From Cucumis sativus (taxonomy: Eukaryota > Streptophyta > Magnoliopsida > Cucurbitales > Cucurbitaceae): 64,000 bases of DNA. Of this stretch, positions 37,159 through 50,644 are shown piece after piece. Under the pieces are notes generated by a model. That model ran no database searches, had not been told where the DNA came from, and saw nothing but the letters and a program-made list of their open reading frames with translations. The position numbers and the translations under genes were made by a program. The stretch spans positions 18,171,501 to 18,235,500 of the forward strand of contig NC_026657.2 of assembly GCF_000004075.3 (NCBI RefSeq), read 5' to 3'. Position 1 is the stretch's first letter. The number at the start of each line of letters is the position of its first letter.

Positions 37159-38683
37159 GATTTGATTTATGTTGGTTGTTTATGGTGTTAAGACTTTTAA
37201 GTTGAAGCTAAGCGTTCAAAAAGTATAATTTTAGCCTAAATTAAAATATGTAGGGTTTGATATAAATTAAAGATGAAAATGAGAATTTAAGCCTTTATAA
37301 AATAAATAGCTTAAATTATAGTAACAAAATTGGGGTAAGCGTATAATCCTCGCAGAACGAGTTCTGTTTTTTACTATGAATGGTTACTTTCAAACATTTG
37401 ATACGAAAATTGTTTACTTTGGTTTTATCGATGAGGACGTTTGGTTTGTTTATTAAGAAAACTCTGTTTTAGCTTTAAATTGCTGGAAAAAGTATGAAAC
37501 ATAATTATAGATGTTGGTTTATGGTAATGGAATGTAAAGGTTGGTTTCCAAACCACAAAACCAATGTACTAAGGTGATTTTACTCGTAGGCTACGTAAAT
37601 GTATTTTCGTAGTGTCACCTATGGTTGTCAGGAGGTTCTGGGGCTGAAAGAGGTCGTGACCGAAGATCTGAGAACCTGAGCCTAGGTGAGGATATGGAGG
37701 GAGAATTGAGATATGGCTTCGGGCCTATTATAACCCATGGTGGGTGTCTTTTTTACACAAAGGAGCGGGTTCATGTTGTTACTGTGGTAAGCTAATAATG
37801 CGTGGACTCCGTTTGGGCACTTGTTTCCTTGTGGTTATGGATCACATGTGAGCTATTCTGGGTCGTGTGTTTAGTATGCTATCGTGGTCGAATTAGATGG
37901 ATGTTACTATTGTGGCGGGTACTAAATATGCGTGACCCAGTTGCGGCTGCATGATTCCTTGATCATGTGCGTGCTACTCTTGGCCGTATGTTTAGACGTC
38001 TTTCCATGATCGGATTGGCTACAGGTTGGTTGGTTGGTTGATTGGGGAAAATGTGATTATAATGTTTTATTTAATACATTATTTATCGATGCGTATTTAC
38101 ACATCTTATGAAGCATATTTTTACGTGTATTTGTATCAAATTACTTGCTACTCACTAAGCATTCGGCTTATTTTTTCAATATTTTCTCTCCCTTCCCAAG
38201 TAACAACCCAGGACCAAGCTTTGTTTCAGCTTAGTCGTTCTTGTAGATCTTCAATTTCTTTTTTTTTTTTTTGTTTGTGTGTATAGTTTAAACTTTTGTA
38301 ATTCATCAATGGGTGGTTAGTCTCATCTAGAGAGACAATGTGGACTTGTGTTTTGGAAGATCCCTAATTAGTTTGAATACTTATGTATGTAATACGTAGT
38401 TTGCACCTTATATTGTACTTGAAGTTTTGATTCGATGTGAATGTGTGTGGTGAGACACACTAGTTGTATGTAGTATCTGAATTCCGTTTCAAATTTTATA
38501 GAAGTAGAAATTACTACATTTTCAGGTGTTGTTCCCTCATATTTTATGGGAGTGTGCTTCAACATTATTATACTTTACTCTTGAAAAGGGTGTGTTATTA
38601 ATCTTACGTTTTCAAAGCATGTTTTAACGAGTAGGCTGACACCAGCATCTTTTTAAAGAGGGAAGTTTTAGAACGGGGAGTGA
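37159..38683 (+). mobile_element. Gypsy LTR, second part, unit C (5' truncated)
   Basis: As in unit A, but the first 300 bp or so and the CACTA terminus are deleted: sequence equivalent to unit A 125-450 is missing, with a three-base filler GAT at the join. Confidence 0.5.
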
Positions 38684-38969
38684 AAGCTTGTTTCTAAATA
38701 CACTATATATATGCATGGACATATAATATTTATAATAGTAAGTATTATTATTATTATTATTAGCTTATTATGCTCAATACTTCAAGGGAAGTGACAAGAA
38801 ATGAATCAGACATCTAAAGTTGTGATCGAATTGGATGCAATAAAAGTTGCTTTATAGAGGAGGTAGGGGATTATCGTTATGATATCACTAAACATTACTT
38901 TGTGGATGGAACATAATAGAGGGGGAGGCGGTGGGATGACCATTGGGGGATTATCAACGATGTTCTATT

Positions 38970-39464
38970 TTAAAGGTGAATGTCATGTGGTGGAGGAGGG
39001 GGAATAACCATTTGAGGGCCGCCAACATCAGAATCAAAATGATGGTGTGGTGGAGGGAGTGGAATGATCATTTGCAGGCCACCTATGTCAGAATCAAGAT
39101 GATGGTGTGGAGGAGGGGGTGGGATGACCATTTGAGGGCCGCCAACATCGGAATCAAGATGATGGTGTGGTGGAGGTGGTGGAATGACCATCTGTGGTCC
39201 ACCAACGTCTGAATCAAGATGATGGTGTGGCGGAGGGGGTGGAATGACCATTTGAGGTCCGCCAACATCAGATTGTGGGTCAACATGAAGCAACACTGTA
39301 AATACACAAACAAAGAATTAGAATACATGCATACGTGATATATGTATATGTATATATATACAAACGGAAAATAATATTCTTGTATACGTACCACGACAAT
39401 GTGACATTGTGGCTATGGATAAAAGCGATAGAAAAAGAAGATAAATTCTTTGTGTTTTCTCCAT
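38970..39464 (-). CDS. Secreted Pro/His-rich 20-residue repeat protein, copy C (132 aa)
   Basis: Exon 1 (39392-39464) codes 24 residues plus one base: MEKTQRIYLL, a hydrophobic core FLSLLSIA, then a short polar end with a Cys, a typical signal peptide. The 96-nt intron (39296-39391, GT-AG) splits a Val codon. Exon 2 (38970-39295) codes an 8-residue linker and five exact 20-residue modules, mostly SDVGGPQMVIPPPPPHHHLD. The fourth is divergent (SDIGG, LPPP, HHHF) and the last ends PHDIHL before TAA. All five modules are of the HHH or terminal type; the HKxPQ type found in copy D is absent. The product should enter the secretory pathway. Pro runs suggest hydroxylation and O-glycosylation, and His runs possible metal binding; both are inference. 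Family unknown. Confidence 0.75.
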
Positions 39465-39528
39465 ATTGGTCATTAGAAAATGGAGAATAGAAGATTAATC
39501 TTGTGGAAATGGATGGAGGAACAAAGGG

Positions 39529-39536
39529 TTTATATA
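39529..39536 (-). promoter_or_regulatory. TATA box, copy C
   Basis: TATATAAA on the minus strand, about 65 bp upstream of the start codon, same spacing as in the other copies. Confidence 0.6.
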
Positions 39537-40307
39537 AGATGGCTTTGTGGGCCAAAACAAGAATTATAGTTTAATCATAATCGGTACGCAACTCAATAAA
39601 ACTGAAATTGATAAAGTTATACCCAAGCAGTTTTAATGGTCCATTTTAATGCCTAAAACTCAACAATCTTAACTTTCATCTAAAAACATCCAATATCGTG
39701 CTTAAGAGAATTTAATTACTACTTAGAGAAATTAAATGAGAATAACAAAAAGAAGTTATCCGTGAAAAAAATAATTTCATATGCTCGTATTACCATAAAT
39801 CTTCCAACAATAACCTTCTGTAAAAAAAAAACACAAAATCTTAGTTAATGATGGTAGTTATAACAGTTTATGTCAATGGATATCAGTGCATTTTGAGAAC
39901 TAAAAAATCCATGGTCCAATTCCTCCGCCTCTCCAATTTGTCCTAAAAACAATTTTAAAAGTAAAAAGTAAATTTTTGGGAACTTTTAATCAAAAAAAAA
40001 AAAAAAAGAAACAAAGGAAAAAGGAAAAAAGAAAAGATTATATGAATTAATTATTGATGGTTGTCTTAAAACCATCGAAACAAGCAATACTCAACAAAGA
40101 AGTAAATTTTATCGCTCGTAGGTCTATGGCTTGAATCTCTCATCTTCTATTGATATTGAAAAAAATGAAATTTATTAACCAAATTACTATTAGGATATAT
40201 TTTATCTAACTTAATTAGGTTGTTATATAATTTTAACTTGTGTTGTTGAATGAGAAGTTTTTTACTAATCGCAAATTGCCCCATCATTTCTTAGACTAGA
40301 AGATATA

Positions 40308-40850
40308 ATGCTAAGAAAGTTAGCAAAAGAGGTAAAATTGAACCAAGGAACGAACTATAGCTTAAGGGGTGATGGTGCCTTGATGAAATATGATAGGTTG
40401 TGTGTCCCTAGAAACCAAGGCATAAAAGATCAAATTTTAGAGGAAGCATATAGTTCTGCATATGCAATTCATTCTGGCAGTACAAAGATGTATAGAACTT
40501 TAATTTATTGGACCTTATGAGATATTAGAACGTATTGGGCTTGCAGCGTACAATATGGTATTGCCTATGGAACTTTCGAGGATTTGTGATGTGTTTCATG
40601 TGCGATGTAGCGTAAGTACGTTTCTGATCCATCTCATATTCTTGAAACACAACCAGTTCATTTGAAAGAGAACTTGTCTTACAAAGAGGAGCCAACACAA
40701 ATTCTTGATAAGAAAGAGCTGGTGCTAAGGAACTAAGTCATACCGTTAGTTAAAGTTCTTTGGGGGAACCATATTTATGAAGAAGCAACATGGGAGACTG
40801 AGCAGGCAATGAAGGCTCAATACCCACAGCGTTCCACATCATCACCATGA
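40308..40850 (+). pseudogene. Ty3/gypsy pol remnant, unit C
   Basis: Same broken structure and same first 70 codons as in units A, B and D. Confidence 0.85.
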
Positions 40851-40892
40851 TCGAATTTCAAGGACGAAATTATTAAAAAGAAGATAGTAACG

Positions 40893-42197
40893 TGTAAGCC
40901 CTCGTTCTTTTCTCCTTTTATTTATTAATATTTTTAAGTTTGAAAAACAAGTTTAAATCTAATAGTTAATGTCTAAAGGTTGAATTGTTTTAATAAGGTA
41001 AATTGGTTTTAATAAGAAAGTTTGGAACAAATTTAGGTTGGTTTAAGGCTTCGACTTTTTGAGGTTTTGAAAAGAGTAAGGTAGGGGCAAAAAATGAGTT
41101 TATTTTGAAAGTGAGGGGTATTTTTGTCTATATCTATTATTAGTATTTTTCTTATATGAAGCAATTAAAAGAAAAAGAGGAGGGGAACGTCTACAAGAGG
41201 TCTTGAGTGCACGCCCTCCCCTTCCTTCGAGTTGTTCCCTCTATCCCACCTTGTTCTCTTTCCTTGGTTTGCCGCCGCCATACCTGCCGCCTCGTCCTCA
41301 CGTTTCAGGACAGCCACAAACCACGCCACCACCGCGTTCGCGTTCATCTCCGTGTCGCTTTGAAGCCTTGTCTCCATCTAATGACGCGTCACTCGATTCA
41401 CCAGACGACGACGTGCACGCCGGCTAGCAAAGCCCTACCACATCACCCTTAACACAGTCGTAAGTCGGTTCTTCAACACCTCTCCTATAGCCGTCGTGCG
41501 TGGTAGCTGACTAGAGGCCAACCGAATCTTTGTCCATCTCCATTCTTCTTTCAGTTCCTACTCTTAGAGTAAGATTTTTATGGTTCGGGGTTGTTTTCTT
41601 TAGGCGATTGTGAATACCTATTAAGTTTAGACATAAACTTAACTTTTTCCACAACATTTTGGATGTTAGATTTGATTATTATAGGAGTTGGAGCTGTTGT
41701 CCAGCCGTTTAAGAACCCAAAATCGAGTGTTTTGACACAACTTTGGTAAATTTCTAAACTTCTTGGAGTCAATCTTAAATACCTGTTTGATTCTAGTGCT
41801 ATCTTTAAGTAACCAATGATGGTGGACGGTTGATTTGAACTAAGAAGGTACTTAGGATGTTGCCCATTGAAATCAAGGGTACTATGTTGAGTTCTTGGTA
41901 ACATTTGGAATAGTTTCCACAAATCATCTCTGGTTTTTATAGTGGTTTGAGGTACACAAGAAGAATTAAAATATACAATTTGATTCGTTTGAAAGTTCAC
42001 TCAATTTCTAACAAGTTTCATGAATAAAATTTGAGCAAATTCTGAGGCTAAGTGAATGATTTTTGAAGTAGAAAATAGACCATAGACTTTTCACGTAATT
42101 CCAAGAAGCCTCCGGTTTTTCGAGTATCCAATAATGTATAGGTGGAATTAAAAGCTCTATTTGGTATGGTTAGAAAGCTTGTTAAATTTCCTACAAC
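40893..42197 (+). mobile_element. Gypsy LTR, first part, unit C
   Basis: TGTAAGCCCTCG start, CACTA insertion at its right. The CT-rich leader has an extra GCC and other small changes near 41270-41350 relative to the other units. Confidence 0.65.
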
Positions 42198-43250
42198 CAC
42201 TACAACAAAATCTATCTACTACAACAGTTGTTTACATTAGAAAATGGAAGGGAGGAAAAAAAAACTGTCACAAAAGGTAAAAATACCCGTCATTTGTGGG
42301 AAAAGGCGAAATTTTTCAGATAGCATTTTTTGCGACAGTTATTTGATGTCGTAGAAGATACATCAAATAATTTATTTAATTTATTAAAATTCAATTCAAT
42401 TTAAATGAAAAGTAAAGGGTTTTAAGGCTTTTCCCCCAAATAAAAATTTCCCCAAATTAAAAACCCTCATTCCTCTCGCAAATAAGCCATCTCAAAACGC
42501 GAAGAAGACCATCTTTGGATGACGCCCGTTCCCATCACCACCACCGCCTTCTCATTCCCGTCTCCTCACTCTATTACTATCGCAACCTCCTTTATCGAAC
42601 GACAAACCTCCTCTATGATAACCTGTTTAATCTGTGCCTGTCATCTCCAATCCACCGCAATCTCTTCAACATTCAAACCACGACCGTCACCTCCTCTGTC
42701 GGTAAGTCATTTGTTCCTTTTCTCTTTCTCTCTCTTCGCAAAGTTGTTCTCTTGTCACTACTTCCCTCAACTCCATGAGTCGTCGGTAAGGTCTTAAATT
42801 TTCAACTTCGTTTGAATTTCCACTTTTGCGCAAACACCCCTATGTGATGTATGTGAAATAAATGTTGGATTTATCTTTAACTTAAATTAGACCAAAAAAT
42901 GTTAAGACTTGAAGCTGAAAGAGAGCAAGACAAAAAGGGAGAAGGTCCTGAAAATGTCCTTCATGTGTTTAGGTTTATGAGATGTTTATTTAAGGAAATT
43001 TTGATTTAAGATATATTCTTTTATTATATGACACCTCCCCTTGTCTTAATTTTATATAATACTATTTGGTGATGTGTTTTGTTTGTTTTTCTACTGTGCA
43101 TTTTTTCATGAGAAGATTGTTCTTTGGTGTTTAGGGGAGCCTAATAACTTCATCCTTAGCTGAGCAAGAGTTCTCTAACTCTAACTTAGGAGGAGCCTAA
43201 AGGTAAGTATTTGTTGATGGTAGTAGACACAGTAGACCTTTATTTATCAA

Positions 43251-46046
43251 CACTACAAGAAAAATGGTCTACGACGACAGTTATTTATTGTCGTGAACAA
43301 AATCCATGACAATTATTTTCAGTGATAGAAGCGGGAGTTATGGAAAGTCCTTCCATGACATTTTTCAAAAACTGTCTCCATAAGTTATTTCATTACATAA
43401 CATAAATGTCGTTAGTTAGCATTCTACGACATCAAATAACTGTAATATTTTATTTTATGACAATAAATAACTATCATCATTTATGTATTAACGACAGTTA
43501 AATAAATGTCATGAATTCGTTTATTGTGACATGTTTTAAATGTCACGAATATGTCAATTGCGACAATTTTTTTTTAAAAAATGTCATTGTTTTGCTACTG
43601 ATGACATTATTTTTCTGTCAAAGATAGGGCAATCGTGACAATTAATTTTGTAAAAAAAACTGTCATTGTTTTCGTATTCACAACAATTAATAACTGTTAA
43701 AAATTCATATATTACGACATGTTTTTCCTGTTGCAAATTACTCGATTAGTACAGTTTTTTCCTGTTCTCCTTGCCACTCCGCCATTACACGAACCATTTG
43801 AATGACAATAATGTAGCTGACAATGACAATTTTGAATTTATAATATTGACACCCATATAGAAAAAATTAGCCAACACTTTAATATATATACGCTATAATA
43901 CAATTTATAATATTCGTACATTTCCAATCAAGTTCCAACAATTTACAAGTACAGAATCTCAGCCCTTAATCAAAAAATATTTTAAATAGCATCAGAATAC
44001 ATATAACAAGATTTTCTGCTAAAGCATAAACGACCAACCGAGAATGTTTGTCTCTGAAAATGTTCTTTGAAAGTAAACTCATGAAGTTGTCGACTCCAGT
44101 TGAACCTACGAAGACAACATGAATATAAGCATCCATCATAGAACAAGAGAGTACAACTCTTATAGAAAATTTCAACATTGAGAATTACCTATCACTACAT
44201 ACGTCGATAAGATAAACAACTACATAGCAGAGCACACATGTAGAATAACAACATCAACTTAACATCCACTTGGTCTACCATATTGGAACTTTTTACAAAT
44301 TACAACTCTTGTATCATTACTCTTTAGAAAACTTAGCTGGATATAAATAAGTAATCAACAAGAAAATTCTTGAATAAGTAATCATAAGTAATAATCGAGA
44401 TGAATGAAACTTAAGAATCCATTAGTAGTTCACTGTCACTAAGGTTGGAAGAAACGTTATCCAACAAGAACCAAAAAGTTTCCATCTTAAGGAGTCAAAC
44501 ACTTTCAAATCTACAAATATCAGAAAGAAGACAGTTTTCATGTGCAATCCACTTCAGTTAATGAAGCCAAGAAATATTAAGGTACTAGGAAAATGAAACT
44601 AGAACAACTTGTATCATTTATGGCTTGACAGAATTTAAAGGTCTCCTAGTTTCTTATAAAAAAAAGCTCTACCAATGAGTACCGACATAAAATCCATGAC
44701 AATTTACACAAGTACCAATTTAGCAATAGCAATAAGTACAGACATAACACCCATGGCAATTTACACAAGTAGCAATAGTCAACCACTATAAGCATACTAT
44801 TCATGATAAAAAACAAAATTGTAGCATCCTAGCAGGTATATTGTTGGTATCGATAGGTTGTTTTCAAGTATTTATCTTGTTTCGTAAAGCAAAAATTCAA
44901 TAGTTTGTTTTAGCATATATAACCACTAAAATTGAATAATGACAAATCATCAAAGAGTGAAAAATGGAAAGCCAATAACTTCAACAAACTAAAGTTGTAA
45001 GAGTATATACTTTGAAATAAATATTACCTGTTAACTATATCGTTAGATTGTTCTTATCTTCTTTATATGTTAGAGGTATCCTCTTGAGTTGCTAGCCTTC
45101 ATAAGATATATACCTTTATTATCTGACGTGCTCCATTTCTATTGGATGCTTGCCAATTCTCTATGATCATACATCTGAAGGCTGAATCACATTTTCATCA
45201 TGTAATCGGACTTTAGTGATTGGATTTGGACGTTTAAGATCATGCAAAATAAGAAGCACAAATGTAGATATGCAACGTAATATGTTTACAATAAGAAAAC
45301 TAAAACTTCTAAATGAATTCTGAATCTTTATACACCCCGAGTATGATGACATGCACAAAATTCTTCTCCTAGATTCAATGTATAGAGATGAATATTGTTT
45401 ATGGATACCTTACTATGATTTCCTTACAATGTACAATCTACTTGAAGGTAGTTGAGGTTCTAAAGTACCTAAATACACCGTTCCTACAAATTGGAACCGA
45501 TAGTCTGTACGAGATAAAAAATATCTAATATAAGAACTTTTGTGGTTAGCTTTTTGAACATCTTAACTTTTAACAAGTCAATAAGAAATGGAAACAAGAG
45601 CATACCATTACAGAAAATCAAGCACATTTCAGCTTTAAAATTATTGTAAACATATATGGTTTAATTTAAAATTAGAAACAATTGAAAATCTTCTTAGGAG
45701 CAGTTCCAGTAGCTCTGTGTTTGGCAGCAATTTCCTCTGCCTTTGCCTTTAGCTTTTCTTCTCCATGCTTTGCTTCAATTAACAACCTTATTTTCTTATG
45801 TTGTTTTGTGTATCAATGCTATTTTGTTCTTCATTTTCTCTATATACTCACCCTTATTCTTCTCAAATTTTTCATGCTCTCATTACAAAATCAATCCAAA
45901 TGAAATCAACAAAAAGAAAAAAAAAAACATAGTTGTAAAGAGCAGTTCCGTCAATGAAGAGAAATATCGAATTACAGATTTTGGAATCTTCACTGAGGTT
46001 GTGAGTTTATATTTAATGAATTTTTCTAAAATCTAGAACTAAAATC
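43251..46046 (+). mobile_element. Inner CACTA element, unit C (left part only)
   Basis: Left end CACTACAAGAAAAATG at 43251, preceded by CAA. The element stops at 46046, where gypsy sequence begins, so the right end is missing. Confidence 0.7.
45672..45890 (-). pseudogene. Remorin C-terminal exon, unit C
   Basis: Only the last remorin exon is present (stop at 45672-45674, terminal KKIFNCF). The GSWEN exon was removed by the junction at 46046/46047. Confidence 0.8.
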
Positions 46047-46584
46047 TGAATTAGTTCGGTCTACTAATGAGGCTATTCAAAAGATTAGAGCATGTATGCA
46101 AACAGCACAGAGTAGACAGAAGAGTTATGCGGATGTACGGCGAAAAGACCTTAAGTTCGATGTGGGAGAAAAGGTATTCTTGAAGGTAGCACCTATGAAG
46201 GGTGTTATGCGTTTTGAGAAGAAAGGGAAGTTAAGTCCTCGATTTGTTGGACCATTTGAGATCTTAGAGAGGGTTGGTGTTGTGGCGTATCGCTTGGCGT
46301 TACCACCATCACTCTCTGCAGTCCATAATGTTTTCCATGTTTCGATGTTGAGGAAATATGTGGCCGATACATCTCATGTAGTAGACTATGAACCCTTGGA
46401 TATTGATGAGCATTTGAGCTATGTAGAACAACCTATGGAGATTCTGGCTAGAGAGGTGAAGATGCTTCGTAATAGAAGCATTTCATTAGTAAAGGTTTTG
46501 TGGCAGAATCATCGAATTGAAGAGGCGACATGGGAGCGAGAAGAAGAGATGAGGACTCGTTATCCAGAGTTATTTCAGGATTAG
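46047..46584 (+). pseudogene. Ty3/gypsy pol C-terminus with chromodomain-like tail, unit C
   Basis: Open for 162 codons from 46096. It carries the integrase C-terminal motif RFVGPFEILERVG, VFHVSMLRKYV and the chromodomain-like tail VKVLWQNHRIEEATWERE, and ends at 46584. Unlike unit B it has no internal stop in the first part, and it starts about 9 bp further upstream in pol. It lacks all catalytic domains. Confidence 0.9.
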
Positions 46585-46608
46585 AACTTTCGAGGACGAA
46601 AGATTCTT

Positions 46609-46621
46609 AAGGGGGGAAGAA
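46609..46621 (+). other. Polypurine tract of gypsy element
   Basis: AAGGGGGGAAGAA directly before the LTR start TGTAAAGTCC, the usual primer site for plus-strand DNA synthesis. The same tract is at 33200-33212 in unit B. Confidence 0.85.
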
Positions 46622-48684
46622 TGTAAAGTCCCAAAGGTAAAAATATATATATATATACATTTTTATTTTCTTTTCTTTTCTTTTTCTCTTTCTTTTCTCT
46701 CTTTCTTCCTCCCCGTGCGTTCTCCTTCCGTTCGCAGCAAGCAGCCGCTGACCATCCCTTCTCCTCTCCGTTCCGCCAGATCGAGCCGAACTCAACCGCA
46801 ACATCTGTTTCTTCCTCCGTTCACCGAAGCCGAACCCACTTTCTTTCTTCTTCGATCCAAAACTGTCGCTGTAACCGTCGGCCGCCGCGTAACTTTCCGT
46901 CCAGATCTGCACCGCAAGACCTTCCGCCGTTGCAACCGTTGCTCTTTCTCCACTGCCCAGCCGTCTCAGTCGGTTCTGTCTCTATCGAAGCCACGGTTCT
47001 GCAACCGTCTCCGCCGGTTCTGTCTTCGTGAAGCCCTGCCGCGCAACCTCTGTTTCGAGCCGCCGCCCATTCCGTTCTCCTCTGTTTTCTGCACTGCCGC
47101 GCGACTCTCCGACCGCGTCAGATCGTTGATCGATTTTGAGGCAGCCGCCACGTCTCCTTTGGCCGACCGCTGACCGACCCACACTTAGGATTTTTGCTGC
47201 GAGTCCGACAGTCGTGTGTTGAGGTGTGCTGCTGTCTCTGTTTTACAATTTTATCGAGGTTGCTTTGTTGGTAACAACTTAAGTATGAATGGTAATTGGT
47301 TTCAAAGTGGTTCAAGTGTTATGGTTGGAATGTTTAGCTAATTTGTTAATTGGTTCTTGAAGGTGTTGGGAGTAACGTTGGGCTCCCTTAAATTCACAAC
47401 CAATTTGTGAATTGTTGAGGGTTCAGTTCGCCAATATATCGGTGAGTTGGAACTTACGTTGAGGAAAGTAAGTGAGATATGTATCGTGGAAGTAATTGAA
47501 TTTTTGTGTTGTTGTGCTTAGGATTGTTTCGAGGACGTTAGTTGATTAAGGAGCTTCCCCAACTTTGAGGTAAGGGACTTTCTACTGGACTCACCTAAAG
47601 TTTTGAGTTGTGTTGGACTGTATGGATGATGATTAAGATGTACATGTTTGGTTGCAGACTAAATGTTTAGTGTATGTTGTATTTGACTGGAAACATATAT
47701 ATATACATTGATGTGTGAATTGATGTGGATTGCCGAAAGTATACATGTGAATGACTGAAATTATGCTTATGTGTACATGATGATATTAATAGATTGTGCT
47801 GTATAAAGATTTGGATGTGAACTAGTGAATTTGTTTCGGTTGGATGAGGATTATACTGAACTGTGGTTTGTGCTGGTGAACTGAGGGGTGTATTGACTGT
47901 ATAGTTTGATTGACTGACGTATTAGTATATTATTGACAGACATATGACTAAAGTGAGATAAGTTGACTGTTAGGACGTCGAGAGAAAGAACTTTATGTTT
48001 TGAAGTAACTGAAAGATGGATTGAATGGAATGAGGGGATAAATTGTTAGGTTGTATTGGGATGTTTACCTTGTAGGTGTCCCACGGGACCACCAATTTAT
48101 TTTGCACCTTCGGGAGCATTTGACTGATATGTGTTTCTGCAGAACACTTGACTGATATGTACGTCCCTCGGGGCGTTAGACTGATATGTACGTCCCTCGG
48201 GGCGTTAGACTGATATGTACGTCCCTCGGGGCGTTAGACTGAGATGTGTATCCTACGGGATCACAAGACTGCGACTGTACAGGGTGTCCCAATAGAACTT
48301 TAACAATTTATTTTCCCCTGACGAGACCAGTTAGAGGGTCTCTTACTGAGTATTGTTATACTCACCCTTCTTATGTTTAATTTTCAGGCAAAGGAAATAA
48401 AGGTGGCAAACCGGCGAGGGGCAGGAAGGAAGCGTGATTGCCATAGGGAATGTGTTATTTTGCTTCCGCTTATGATTTCTTTTAAGGTTTAAGATGTACT
48501 AAAACTTAGTTTATAAACTTTTATTTGTAAATAGTGTTATTGTTAAGTTTTCTTGAATATTTGAAAATTAGGCCTGACATGTTTTGTTTTTAAATTGACT
48601 TATGTTTCAATTTGTATCAACCAAAGTCTTTTGTCAAAAAAAAATTAACGACCTCGACTTACCCAGAAAAGTTGGGTCGTTACA
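46622..48684 (+). mobile_element. Gypsy 3' LTR, unit C
   Basis: TGTAAAGTCC to GGGTCGTTACA, closely similar to the unit B LTR but with small length differences in the CT-rich leader, a 21-bp extra stretch near 47001-47021 and one more minisatellite unit. Its right flank GTATATTTATT is the same as in unit B. Confidence 0.9.
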
Positions 48685-50119
48685 GTATATTTATTAATCT
48701 CTAAAAAGTTTGGTAGTGTGACCTACAACAGTTTGCCAACGATTTTAAGGATTAAGAAAATGTTGGAGTTTGAAAGGAAGAAATCAAAATTTCCAAGAAA
48801 CAAGCAAACATAGTAAAGAAGAAAATGGGAAATGGTGAAATGAACGTGTTGCACTAAAATCCAAGTTTTAACTGTTTCCATGTCTTTGCTGCCTTCTCAT
48901 ATTTCAAAGGGAGAGAGTTGGTTTCTTGTTTTTGTTATTATTTTTTTCCATATTGTTTTGTTTTATGTTGAGCAATTAAATTGAAATAGCATTCAAGTAT
49001 GTTAATTGAAAAATATTGATCATTATTATTTAATTCTTGTTTTTTGTTTACTATGATTGTGGAGTTCTATTCTCTATTATTACGCAAGGACTACTCTGGT
49101 CAATTACTGTTCTATATCTTTGCTGAAGACATGATACTAGTAATGGTGGCTTGAACATTTGACATGAGAATGATTACAACACTGCCTCATGGAAAATCTT
49201 CACGTAAGTTCTTCTCTTCAATAGTTAAATATCTTATAAGACAATAAACATAAATTGCATATTTTCTGAGATAAGATGATAGATACATGTTAAATCTTTC
49301 CTTGGTTATTGAACCTTGGTTAATGAACACATGGATGAGTGGGTATGGCTGAGAGAGTCCAAGATATAATGAATACTTTAGTGAGTCATGTTGGATTGCC
49401 AGCCGAAGCCATTTTTTTCTAGGATTTTCTGGTGAATAAGTTGCATTTTTGCAGAACGAAGAATTATAACCATACACAAAATCTAATCATGAACCGATAA
49501 AACTGGTGGTGGAAATCCAGTTTTTTCAGTTGCATTTAAAGACACAGATTTCTACTCAGGAAGAAAATGGTATGTATAAGGGGACATTTAGTGGCATATG
49601 TGAATTAAAAGACAATCTTGTTTGTTTTCTATTTTGATCTCAGTATTTACATTGCTCAAAAATTGGAAACTTGACTTCATTGAAATAGGAAATTGAATTT
49701 GTCACTTTTGGTTAGTGTTCTTGCACTGCAGCTTTGTTGAGCAGTATCCAAATAAAGTTGTTTGTGTGAAGTGAAAATAAGGATTATTGTGAATTAGTTT
49801 ATGGTGTGCAACCATTGAAATTGACAAGGAAGACCTGAGATATTTAATATGGAAATTACGTACCTTATTTAATATCTGTTTGATAACCTTTTGTTCTTAT
49901 TTTCTCACAACTTTTGGTGAACTTTTCACCTTCCTTGAAAATACATCTGAATCCTAAGCCATATTAAAAAAAAAAAAAGAAACACAAATGAAGTTTGTAA
50001 AAACTACCTATTTAGCTTTCTCACTTTTGACATGCTTTTTGTCCTTTTGAAAACGTTTTCTTTATTAAAAGAAGTTGGTGAATTACACATAGTGAAAGTA
50101 GTGTTTATAAGCTTAATCT
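48685..50119. other. Outer CACTA interior, right part, unit C
   Basis: Equivalent to unit A 13912-15350, with the 96-codon minus-strand ORF at 49187-49477. No gene is recognised. Confidence 0.45.
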
Positions 50120-50644
50120 AACTTTTCTTGACAAGGAAAAAATGTCATAATATACGAATTTGTGACATTTTGTTACTGTCGTCAATATCAAAATAATGAC
50201 AATTTAATTTTATAAAAACTGTCATGATTGGCCGATCCTTGACAAGGAAAAAATGTCCTAATATACGAATTCCTTACATTATTGTAACTGTCGTCAATAT
50301 AAAAAAGATGATATTTATTTTTAAAAAAACTATCACGATTGACATATTCTTGAAATATAAAAAATGTCATAATGAACGAATTCGGGACATTTTTGTAACT
50401 GTCGTTAATATGCAAATGATAATAGTTATTTGTTGTCTAAAATAAAATATGATAGTTATTTGTTGTCATAAAATAGTAATTATTAACATTTATTTTCTGT
50501 TATGAAAAAAATTATTGTGACAGTATTTTCAAACTGTCATGGAAGGACTTTCCACAACAGGGGATACTACGACTGTAAATAACTATCACAGATTTTGTTC
50601 ACGACAGAAAATAACTGTCGTAGTAGACCATTTTTGTTGTAGTG

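Larger units (their letters stand above)
37035..50494 (+). repeat. Tandem segmental duplication, unit C
   Basis: Third copy of the block, about 13.5 kb. Two rearrangements shorten it. About 326 bp are missing at 37158/37162, removing the CACTA right terminus and the first part of the second LTR section. About 4.2 kb of the CACTA interior (equivalent to 9747-13911 of unit A) is replaced by a gypsy pol-LTR fragment at 46047-48684. The repeat-protein gene here is intact but short. Confidence 0.95.
42198..50644 (+). mobile_element. Outer CACTA nest, unit C
   Basis: Left end at 42198, right end TTTTTGTTGTAGTG at 50644. The interior has lost the equivalent of 9747-13911 of unit A, including the inner element's right end, and carries the gypsy pol-LTR fragment instead. 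Confidence 0.6.
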
